From Eremomyces bilateralis CBS 781.70 (taxonomy: Eukaryota > Ascomycota > Dothideomycetes > Eremomycetales > Eremomycetaceae): a stretch of 64,000 nt of DNA. How positions within the stretch are numbered: the stretch's first letter is position 1; each line of letters opens with the position of its first letter. Where the stretch lies: assembly GCF_010015585.1 (NCBI RefSeq), contig NW_022985073.1, positions 676,923-740,922 of the forward strand, written 5' to 3'. The notes below the pieces were generated by a model. That model saw only the letters and a list, made by a program, of their open reading frames with translations. It searched no databases and was not told the origin of the DNA. Shown one piece after another: positions 21,267 to 30,800 of the stretch. The translations under genes and the position numbers were made by a program.

Positions 21267-23541
21267 TTATAACTGAAAGTCTGCAGAAAGCACGGGAGTT
21301 CTACGTTCATGCAAAGGCTGCTCGTATGCTGGCGCCTCAGGTGGTCCCGGAAGCTGGCTATACTTGTCCTCTAAGGAAGGGGGAATCTCGTTCATGTTAT
21401 CAATATCAGCAGGCCAGTCGATTTGTCCAAAAAAATTGTATCCCTCGAGCACTGTTTCAGCGTAGTCGAGACCATGTACTTGGGTGCCGGGCTGGGACAC
21501 GTTCGAGGGACGATTGCTGCCAGCCCCCTTGCGCCTCGGAAAGAACACAGAGAAGCGCTTGACAAGCGCATGGTCTGCCGTGCCGCCGCCCTGGAGGCAC
21601 ATCATCTGGAGTACAGCTTGCAAGGATTTAGCATCCATCGATGCATCAATCAGGACGAAGCCACGTACCTAATGTTTCAGATGCAAGTTTCCACTTCCCG
21701 GCAAAATGGGCGAAGATCAGTTCTGCCAATCGCCCTATAGCCTCAAAATCTCTCGCCACTTTTGCCAGGGCTGTTGAGATATCCATTGGAAAATGGATAG
21801 GTAGCATCATGCAAAGAAAAAAAGGATGCGCTGCCACAAGATAGTCTGTTGGCCATCGCGTAATGATTCGCGTAAACGACTTTGCATGTGCACTGCTGGC
21901 ATGTTCGACAACTTGGCTTGAGCAGGAAAGAGAGCTCGGCCCTTCATCGTTGTTAAGTGGCATCATCTCAATCATTGCGTATGCCTGGTTCAGGAGCAGA
22001 TGGGTCCCCATGATCCAATTAGAGGTCCCAAATGATTGTTGGTCGAATGTCGGCAGGTTGGTCGAAATGTTGAACTCGGGAGGCAGTGAGAGTCTGAAGC
22101 AGTTCACACTAACTTCTAAGACATATTTCACTTCCGTGAGGTCTTGCTTTTTTTTATTCAGTTCTTGATAGACCAGTGAAAGAAGGTGGTTGGCCACTAA
22201 GAACCATGCGCGAGGATCCTGATTCTCTGCAGCCTGGAGGGATTTCCAACACTGATGATGAGATGTCATAAGCAGGGCAGATTGACACATATTTCCGGAG
22301 AACCAGGCGTTGTCCGATACTGGCAGGTTGACAGAAAACTGGTGACGGTCCACTGCGAATGGTCTTTGGCTAACCATGGAGCCGAACGTGTCCAGCTCCC
22401 ATATCAGCCACCAGGCGCGACGCATCTCCTCCTTCTGTGTTGAGTCCAGTTGCGGATCTTCAGAATCGGGGTCGTCGATTTCGAACAGTTCCATTTCGTA
22501 GGCCAGCCGGACGCAAACGCCAGTGAGGATCCAGCTTTGAGCATTCAGCTCCGAGGTGTAGTCGTTGAAAGCGAGCAAGATGCAACCTTGCACATACTGT
22601 AGTGAAGATATTTTGGTGGATCGTGCCTCGGCATAGGCATGGCGTGCTGCCTTCATAAACGGTTCATCTCGGTCTCGCGGATCGATGAGGTCGAAATGAG
22701 GTGAATTAGAGTGGCGCGCAGACAGGGCAAAAAGACTGTAGAGCAATAGTTTCATGTCGACAGGCAACTTAGACAGAGCATCGGGCTCGTGACTGAGATG
22801 CTGAGAACAGTACGCCGTGAAGCGAGGCCGGTGGAGAAGTGGCAGCCATGGCTGGATATGCAGAAAGAATACTTCCACCAAGTGCATTGCCACATCACAG
22901 GACACGCGTGCTTCGGTGGTCAACTTGGTTGGGGCCTGTGCTTGCTTGTTGGTCGAAGCGGGGACATCCGATCCTGCCACATTCTCGCCAGTGCCATTGT
23001 CCAACTGGCTCACGCTCACTGATGAGCCGTCCAGGCTCGCGAGATCATGGGCGAAAACGGTTTCCAAGTCTGATTGCGATGGCGAGTCGGCCAAAACAAC
23101 GTCTGGGGCAACTGCGTCACCGGCCGTAGGAGATAGATTCGAAACGAGACCATGATGGCGAGCGTCACCAGATCTAGGAGACAGATTCGACACGAGATCA
23201 TGATCACGGATTTCACCCGGACTCGGCGACGGATTTGGGACAAGGCCATGTTCGCGAAGCAGGTAGGTAGCGCGGGGAGACTTGAGGACGCTCAGCAGCC
23301 GATCCATGTTGCCTTCCACCTCACGCAGGCCGGTTTTCCGTCTCTTGTTGCTGGTAGATGGAGGCTTTCGCTTGATGGGAAAGTAACATTTGCTGCCAGT
23401 CCGACGACACAGTCCACAGGCCGGCCGTGACATATCGCATTTCGTTTTCTTCCGGTGGCATTCCTGACAGGCGCGTGGAATCGTCTGCCATGGAAATTGA
23501 GAACGGCTCCATTGGACTTCGTCGGTCTGTGCCATGGTCAA
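21267..23541 (-). CDS. Zn2Cys6 fungal transcription factor
   Basis: Two-exon gene for 740 residues with one late intron at 21617-21668. The binuclear zinc cluster uses C25, C28, C35, C42, C45 and C52, followed by the basic linker KRKPPSTSNKRRKTG. After a linker containing four loose repeats of a motif like LVSNLSP (about residues 108-145) comes the fungal-specific middle homology domain, starting near LVEVFFLHIQPWLPLLHRPRF. That domain occurs in activators and repressors that respond to small molecules. An alternative start is Met3. The gene closes the catabolic cluster and is its best local candidate regulator. Factors of this class bind paired CGG triplets, in line with the CGG-N4-CCG palindromes upstream of four cluster transcription units. 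That pairing of factor and sites is inference. Confidence 0.9.
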
Positions 23542-23828
23542 GGAGGCGGACCATGTGCGATATGGTAGCGTCTGGATCCGGACAATGCGATAGCATTCAT
23601 GATTATTCGGAAGCTTCGGCTCAACTTCATGTCCCCAGTGGCAGGATGAGGGTGGTGAAGTTCTTCCACTTGTGTGGGGAAGCTGACCCGCAAGGATCTT
23701 CCCGCCCGAGGTTCTGGCTCACAGATGGGGCGGGGCAATTGAGCCATCTGTGGCGTTTGGAAGTGGTCAGGAGCAGGGATGGAAATTACATGTAAAACCT
23801 GCCTCTGTATAACAACTAACAAGGTATA

Positions 23829-25380
23829 CTCGCACCCCACGCCCATTACAAGTAATAGGCGCTATCCACCTCAATGTACACGAATCTGAGGTAAGGTCTA
23901 CCATTCTGTATACATATATGAAAACACGCTATTTTTGCGGATTTAGCATAGAAACACGTAGGAAATAGGCTAATCTTCCCCTATATGAAATTACATCAAT
24001 ATTAAATAGATTGGCGGGCTGATGAGCCGCTCTTCGCCTCTGACGATCACCACCACCAATACGACATCACCAACTTTGAACTCCTCTACCACCACGAATA
24101 AAGAAGATATTAGGAAGGTCAATCCGTAGATACACGCTATGAAGAGGCAGCTTTCGCCTAAGGGGCGTTTTCCCGTGCCTTGCGTGCCATTTCCGCCCTT
24201 TTTCGGTCTCGGACTTATTCCCGTTCCTCCTTCTGTTTTTCCTTTTCCAGACGCTCTGTCTCCCTATTGTCGACGATATGACGACATTCCTCAATTGATA
24301 ATAGACCACCGCTGAAAACGTGTCGTCGTGACACGTTATCATTGAGCTTACGCATGCGTTTTGCGAGGTCTGATTCGTGAAGGTCTAGCATGGCCTTTTT
24401 CGCCTCCAAGGCCTGTGTCTGCGCGCCGTGATTGAGCTGATTGATGCGGGCGACCAGGTCGGCTGGAACGTCCGCCACCTTCAATATCTCCTCCTGTATA
24501 TGATCCACCAATCGCTGTGTCCCTCGTACTGTTTTTGGCGTGGTGAAAATGATATCGGTTGGAGGTGGAGGCGTAACCGGACGGGCAGTTTCGGTTTCGT
24601 CGGGGATCTGATTCTCTGTGCAGACCTCATGAAATGCGGAAAACCAGTCGGTATTATCCTGTACGTTCTCTGCGTTCCTTCGCTTCAGATCTCGCATCCG
24701 CTGTTTCTTTGCCAATATATCTGGATGACGGTCGAGGAATCGCTTCACCCAGCGGTTTCCAAGAGGCGGTGGCTGACCAGGACTAGTATGATATTCGCTC
24801 ATCGCCTAGGTCGCTGCACCCTATAATTATTCCTTGGTTGGAGACATCCGGAGCTTCTCTAATCGTCTCACGTACTGGACCAGGAAGACCTCTATAGGCG
24901 CGGGGATCCGGAGATTCGTTCGTGGGCGTTGACCCCGCCCGGGGATGCCCATGAGGCGATTCGTGACGCGGCGCTATTCAACGCGGTGGGCTCGAGCTGC
25001 CTCTGCGGCTGATGGAAAAAGTCCTTCTGCATATTAATCTGCAGCCAATTTGATGCGATTCTCTATCTTTTCTTTCTCAGATTTCATGATGGGGTGAGGG
25101 ATAGGCATGATTCAATTTTGGGGGTGGGTTTTGGGGTGGAAGAGTGGTTAGATTGGGCGGCATATCAAACCACGATGGAAATGAATTAGAATTTCAAACA
25201 ATATCTAGCAGCTTAGATAATTGGATTAAATTCACTAATCCACCAAAATAAGTACGGAATACTGCAATGGTGCGAAGATAACACGCTTCGACGCGTCCTG
25301 GGACTATTTCATGTACATTGAGGTGGCTTGTCCGTTGAGGTGGATAGCGCCCATTACTTGTAATGGGCGTGGGGCGCGAG
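23829..25380 (-). mobile_element. Pogo/Fot1-like DNA transposon with intact ends and deleted transposase
   Basis: A 1,552-bp element bounded by TA target duplications (23827-23828 and 25381-25382) and by terminal inverted repeats of about 46 bp that differ at two positions. Each repeat contains its own small palindrome (CCATTAC-N2-GTAATGG form). The right end has an extra repeat of the CACCTCAA block. Inside, on the minus strand, a transposase remnant runs from about 25088 to 24215. It begins with a psq-type helix-turn-helix region, then a CENP-B/Tc5-type domain (RWVKRFLDRHPDIL), then the charged C-terminal tail. The whole DDE catalytic core is missing between them. Several stops in the N-terminal part (for example after KLAAD and after AHRVE) look like CAA/CAG changed to TAA/TAG. 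It would be a non-autonomous element, mobilised only by a relative elsewhere. Confidence 0.85.
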
Positions 25381-25382
25381 TA

Positions 25383-25964
25383 GCTGAGATTTGTCCCCCA
25401 CGTTTTTGAGATTTGCCCCCCCTTTGAGATCTGTCGTCGCAGGCCAAGGCATCAGCTCTTGGAGCCTGAGGCTACAAACTGCATTAATAATCTTGGCATG
25501 AGTCTCGTATATGCAAGGCGAGGCGAAGGCGGCATTCGATAGCTAGGGTAGAAAGCTGTATTGGTTACTACTAAACCAAGCAACATGTATTAGATACCGG
25601 TCAAAATATTTTCCGTATTCCAGAAAGGATCCTGATCTGGCCTAAGATATAAAATCAAAGACCGCAGATTTCTGCGGTTGTTGATGCTAGATCGACCGGA
25701 ATAGATGCAGGGCCGGGGGACCAGGCATTGACATAGAACACACAACTTGCACAATACAACTCTGCTGCTTGTCATAAAACATTATCCGTCCTTCGAACCA
25801 TTAATTAGCACATCCCAGTGCGACAACCATCTCCAACTTCCCCAGATTCTGGGGAAGCTGGGTGCCCGGCAGCCAGAAAATACCATGTCCTGAACCAATC
25901 AAAGCTATCACGGCGGCGAGGGAAAGTGCCGTGCCCACCTCGTCCGAGATGGTATGATCGCCTA
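25383..25964. other. Intergenic between two transposons
   Basis: About 580 bp. The first 60 bp carry three short copies of TGAGAT(T/C)TG, two of them followed by runs of C. No gene or transposon protein is recognised in the remainder. Confidence 0.35.
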
Positions 25965-26244
25965 CTACGGTATCAGGCATAATAATTGTTAGTGCAACGC
26001 CATTGCAGGGTTTTAACGCTAACCATTTATAACCAATTCCATTCGAATACGATTACTAATATACCTTTACCATCGCGTATGTCCTCCTTGCGCATTGATA
26101 ACGTCCTGAGTAGTGAAATAATTACTGAACTAGCGGTAATATAATGTGATTACTAAATTAATTTAGTATATTTTATTGTAAATGGTTAGCGCCAAAACCC
26201 CTGCAATGGCGCTGCACTAACAATTATTATGCCTGATACCGTAG
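25965..26244. mobile_element. MITE with long terminal inverted repeats and TA target duplication
   Basis: A 280-bp element flanked by TA (25963-25964 and 26245-26246). The ends, starting CTACGGTATCAGGCATAATA, are inverted repeats of about 65 bp with only a few mismatches, and the AT-rich centre codes for nothing. Size, ends and TA duplication fit a Tc1/mariner-superfamily MITE. It lies 378 bp upstream of the second flavin hydroxylase, where it could have altered the promoter. Its ends do not resemble those of the pogo-like element next door, so the two come from different families. Confidence 0.85.
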
Positions 26245-26388
26245 TAGTTTTGCCTCTGCTGCTAGGCGCTGACCCTTCCGGCACAGACCAGGGCCTCTCC
26301 TATTGGAGAGACTAGCCTTGGCTGCGGTGCACCGTCTTCCGCCGTGACAGACAGTACTCTCAATGGTCTCCTCTTCATATTGGACGGT

Positions 26389-26403
26389 ACAGAACTGTTC
26401 TGT
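26389..26403. promoter_or_regulatory. Perfect 15-bp palindrome ACAGAAC-T-GTTCTGT
   Basis: Inverted repeat of seven bases around one central base, about 220 bp upstream of the second hydroxylase start. A dimeric regulator site is possible but no fungal factor is assigned. Confidence 0.35.
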
Positions 26404-26481
26404 CCTTGTCTCTCTGATCTCGAGAGCATCGCCCCTACGTATTGCTCTGGTTCCGGCTCTATTCTCCACCTCCGCGGTGAA

Positions 26482-26496
26482 CCACGGAGTCCGTGG
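26482..26496. promoter_or_regulatory. Perfect 15-bp palindrome CCACGGA-G-TCCGTGG
   Basis: Second odd-length perfect palindrome in the same promoter, about 127 bp before the start codon. It contains CGG-N3-CCG, a spacing close to but different from the cluster palindrome. It could bind a Zn2Cys6 dimer (inference). Confidence 0.4.
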
Positions 26497-26622
26497 CTCG
26501 GGCAGTTTAACGAATAGCAAGCCAAGTAACGGACTAGCATGATAATCTTGATATATGAATAAATCGCATCCAACCCTCAGGGTATTCATGAGAATCATAA
26601 ACTTTGCCGAAGAACTTTCGAG

Positions 26623-28260
26623 ATGGGTGAACTCAATACCTCAAAGCCTTTTCAGGTCATCATTGTTGGCGCCGGTATTGGTGGTCTTGTTTGCGCTATT
26701 TCCTCCGCTCGTGAAGGACTCGCTGTGAAAGTGTTGGAAAGAGCTCCAGAGATTTTGCCCGTATGTTTGTTTCAACCATTCTCTTAAAAGGTTTGCCTTT
26801 AAATTTCGCAGATTGGTGCTGGGATTCAGATTCCACCTAATGCCGCTCGGATTCTTGCCTCTCTTGACCTCTTACCCAAAATTCGGGAGACGGCGATTGA
26901 AGTGCAGAAGCTAAATTTTAGGCGGTACGAAGATGGTCGACTACTTGCTTCGCGCAAATCACGTTCACACGCTCAATGGTTGTGAGTGATATGAGCTCAC
27001 CAGAATTCTATACAGTATTTTTAACCTGGGCCAGTGTGATTCATCGAGCAGATTATCATCAAGTCCTTTTGGACGAGGCCAAACGACTTGGCGTCGAGAT
27101 TCAGCTGAATGCTTCAGTAAAAGACATCAGCTTCGAGGACGGTGTCGTATACCTGGAGGATGACACAACTCTCAAAGGCGATGTCGTAATTGGTGGCGAC
27201 GGTAGTTATAATGATTTGCTCACAAACCATCCATGGTCAAATGGTCGCTGACAGACCGCGTTTTCACCAGGTCTTTGGTCGACAACACGAGAAAAGCTGC
27301 TTGGAAAGGATTCGCAGCCTTTTCAGACGGGGGACTTGGCATACCGGGGGACATTTACTTTGGAGCAATTGGAAGCCCTCAATGATCCACGAGTCGAAGA
27401 GCTGTGCAAAGAACCCGCCGTAACTGTCTGGTTTGGTCCAGAGAAGCACTGCGTTTTCTACCCGGTTCGCGGCGGTACCCAATTCAACCTGGTATTACTC
27501 CGACCTGATAACCTCCCTCAAGGAACAAGAACTGTGAAAGGGGATATTGAAGAAATGAGGTACACCTTCCATGGATGGGATAGCGTGTAAGTGCATTTTC
27601 GATTAGAAGATCTAACCTGGAATAGTCTGAAGTACTGTAGGAGCTAACAAATCAATAGCTTGACGAAGATTATCAGCTGCATTCCTTCGGTACTCAGGTG
27701 GAAACTGTGTCACCACGACGAACTCGATACATGGACCAAGGTGAGGCCAAACAAATCTTTTGGAATCGCAGCAGTTGCTTATTCCGCGGCAGGGTCGCGT
27801 TGCCCTTCTCGGTGACGCATGCCATCCGACTCTACCTTACCAGGCTCAAGGCGCGGCGATGGCCGTTGAAGATGGTGCAATTCTTGGCAGGTTCTTGGGG
27901 AAACTATTTCTGCTACTCCAAAATGGAAGCATTTCACCAGCATCGGAGGCCGAAAGCATTTCGCGGGTGTTAAAGCTGTATGAGACAATTCGAAAGCATC
28001 GCACCACTCAGAATGTTCAGGGCGCCATCAGCAACAGGCATTTTTACCATCTGCCAGATGGGCCGGAACAGCAAAAGCGAGACGAAGAGATGGCAAAGCA
28101 TTCGTTCACTACCGAAACTTCCGAGTACAAGTTTTTGGACATGAAGTACAATGCTGATCTTCTAGAGGTTCCTGTGCTCAGGGAAGCCGGGAAAGCTTTT
28201 GACAGTTGGTGGTCAAGTCACACGGAAGATAAAGGTGAAGGAAATCGATCCCTGATGTAA
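26623..28260 (+). CDS. Salicylate hydroxylase-like FAD-dependent monooxygenase
   Basis: Six-exon gene for 446 residues, the usual length of single-domain class A flavin monooxygenases related to salicylate and 3-hydroxybenzoate 6-hydroxylases. Introns: 26761-26811, 26982-27034, 27202-27270, 27587-27658 and 27741-27792. The FAD fold begins with VGAGIGGLVCA (residues 15-25). The RADYH stretch, the GDVVIGGDG segment and the GDACHP motif (298-303) with the run LPYQAQGAAMAVED complete the family pattern. It adds a hydroxyl to an aromatic acid, in some relatives with loss of the carboxyl group. It lies just outside the main cluster, beyond two transposons, and lacks the CGGTATACCG site, so joint function with the ring-cleavage genes is possible but unproven. 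Fungal relatives also act in secondary metabolism. Confidence 0.88.
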
Positions 28261-29471
28261 CTGTCTACTACAAATTGGCATACCGGTAGTTAACGGCGCT
28301 GCTGTATCGCAATTCCCTAGTCAGTTAGGATCCTGTACGGCGGTCGATTAGACACACTTGATCAAAACCAAAAAACCATCAAAACTCAAAGCTCAAAATG
28401 AGGTTGGAATATAAGATCGCGTTGTACCCAATCCCTTCAACGATGAAGCGTGCTGTGAGATAAATAGCGGTTTCGCTCAATCCGGTGATTAATGCAGCGA
28501 CACGGTGGAAAACCCCGTTAGATTCCAAAAGAGCGTAGATAGATTGAACTTGATCCTCTAGAGCCGGATCCTACGAAAATAGGCTGTTCCTGCAGCTATT
28601 TTATATGGTTTACAATGGTGATCTTTTCCCTAAAAAGGGAAAGAATAGGGGTATAGAATCGAATACGGAATGAAGCCGTGGAAAAACGCCAAGAAACACA
28701 GATATTCTGTGACACAAATTGTGCAGAGCGAACTTCATCCTTCTATGGATGTGGTCGACACGGTGCAATGTGCAGCGAGTGATGCAAATCAGCCTTGACA
28801 GGGAAAATACGAAAAAACCTTGTATCAGAGGAGAACGCGAACAAAAGCGAGGATGCTTCAATACTTATCACCTTACATTGCTGCACATGTGCCTCGGTAT
28901 ATATATCATTGGTCTAATCCAGTCGGCAAACATTTTGGGGTAAAGGTTGGGTTATATTTCAGTCGAGACCCCATCCTCTTGCACGCAACCACCAAGCCTT
29001 ACAGAAATGTCAGTCAGCCAGTGGAGTGAAGACTGAGAGCAATAGCTGGGGGATCAACTTAGCATGCTAACATGATTCTCTTCCCTTGATAACCCCGCAT
29101 TGTCATGTCTTTCAACAATGCCCTTTGCCAACTACTGGAGATGCACAACTTTACGAGGCCGGGAGAATACTCAACGCCACAAAAGTCTGCAAGCCGTATC
29201 TGCCTAGATGCTCTCCGTATTCATAGCCGACAGAGATTAAAGCTTCACTCTGACCGGTCTGCATTTTTGAAGGATGCAAGCAGAGGAAGACACTATATAT
29301 CATGCCATCTTCGAGGCCGGCGGCTTCACACCACTGATTATTCTGCTTGGACTCTTTTCTATAGTCCTGTCATTTGCTGAATTGATACATTATCTCCATT
29401 CTGCAGTCTCTTTACTATCCTTTGGCTGTGTTAAACGACCATCTTAATTGGTAATATCAAGGACGACCGTC
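28261..29471. other. 1.2-kb intergenic region, nothing recognised
   Basis: No reading frame resembles a known protein and no transposon ends are seen. It should hold the 3' end of the hydroxylase and the promoter of the downstream cell-surface protein. Confidence 0.35.
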
Positions 29472-30226
29472 ATGCATCCTGTGGAAATTTTCCTGCTGGC
29501 CAGCGCCTCTGTAGCAAGCGCTACCCTGTCGATGGGACAGAAGCGCGTTGAAATGGACCTTAGACGAATCGTGGCTCGTCAGTCCTGGATTTCCATCCCC
29601 ATAATTTGCTCGTTCGTACCTCCGCCAGTGACCTGCGCGCGGTCCTGCGGTGCCGGATACGTTGAATGTGGCGCATCAACGTGCTTTAAACCAAGTCGAG
29701 GAGACATATGTTGCAGTAATGGAAGTGAGTTGCCCGCCGCTGGAATACACTATCAAATTCACTGTGCCGAGCTCGTGCATCAGTGCGGTGCAATGTCCTA
29801 GATACTGATTCGAGTGGCATAGAATCCTGCCCTCAAGGGACATACTGCAGCGATGGCGGCTGCTGTGACAATGGTGATTCCCTCGCAGAGTGCGGTGCAT
29901 CAGTCACCCTTGCTACAGTTGCTTCTGCAGCACCCATCCCTACTACCACATCGTCGCGTTCGTCTTCGGTTTCAACCTCAAGCCGGACGCGGTCCTCCTC
30001 CTCGAGCTCTGGCCCGAGCTTGTTACCGACTGTATCACGGAGCACTGGAGGAACGGGTTCTAGGACACCTTCGGCTGTTTCGCCAACGCGTTCAACGACC
30101 TCAAGCCCTCCCCCGACTGATAGTCGTCCGCCGCAAGTCATGGGGAATGCTGCTGCACAGATTGGCACGTCTGCGGGTATCATCGGTGTTCCGTTCGCTG
30201 TTGTGTTGTTAGCGATAGGGCTTTGA
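29472..30226 (+). CDS. Secreted Cys-rich, Ser/Thr-rich GPI-anchored protein
   Basis: Small two-exon gene for about 225-231 residues. The product starts with a signal peptide (about residues 1-18, MHPVEIFLLASASVASATL). It continues with a Cys-rich segment containing repeated CG and CC pairs (CARSCGAGYVECG, then YCSDGGCC). Next is a long Ser/Thr/Pro-rich stretch expected to be O-glycosylated, and it ends in a hydrophobic tail (GTSAGIIGVPFAVVLLAIGL) typical of a GPI-attachment signal. The intron donor is GTGAGT at 29725; the acceptor is either 29783 or 29801, both in frame. The protein should sit at the plasma membrane or cell wall. It has no recognisable enzyme domain, so function is unknown. 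It converges with the SNF2 gene. Confidence 0.7.
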
Positions 30227-30419
30227 GTGGTTTATTTTGGTGGGATCTGGGTGGAATAGTCTAATGCACTGTAACATCTGGATGATAGTCGAAGTGTGCC
30301 TATGGGGCTCATTGAGGATCACAACAGAGTGACAGGAAGATTTTGGAATTGCTAATATTTTGGACTGACCTAGTTCTCTTTGCTACTTATACACAAATCC
30401 ATTGAATCAGACCCTGCTT

Positions 30420-30800
30420 GTGCTTTGTTGATATCTCAACGTGCAGCTCTAGCGAAAATTGTTGTCGAGTGCTAGGGACCTTGAGTAGTCCGGTTGGCGG
30501 AACTGAAGAAGAATATTGCTCTTTAGCTGACCGAGTGCCCGTTGCTCATACCCACCAAGTTCATTGAACCAGAGCCTGACACTGCTATTATTGAGATATT
30601 TCAACGTGCTGCTCCAATGAAGCTTTGTTCCAGCGCCAAGGACATTGGGTAGTCCAGTTGGTGGTGCCGAAGAAGAATGTTGCTTTCCTGTACCCATCGC
30701 TATTTATACACCTTATTCGTTGAATCGACCCGAACCGCATTGTGTGCTGTCGTAGAGATATCACAGGGACGTGCCTCACGGAGATTTTGGTCGAGCCTCA
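30420..30800 (-). repeat. Degenerate tandem copies of the 3' end of the SNF2 gene
   Basis: Three related units with a period of about 165 bp. Aligned marks are GACGTGCCTC near 30769, AACGTGCTGC near 30603 and AACGTGCAGC near 30438, each followed at the same distance by a TGG/CGG-rich block. The rightmost unit is the C-terminal coding end and stop of the SNF2 gene, so the two left units look like decayed duplications of it in the 3' untranslated region. On the minus strand they would read PPTGLPNVLGAGTK against PPVGKFRVTEARPK in the gene. Confidence 0.6.
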
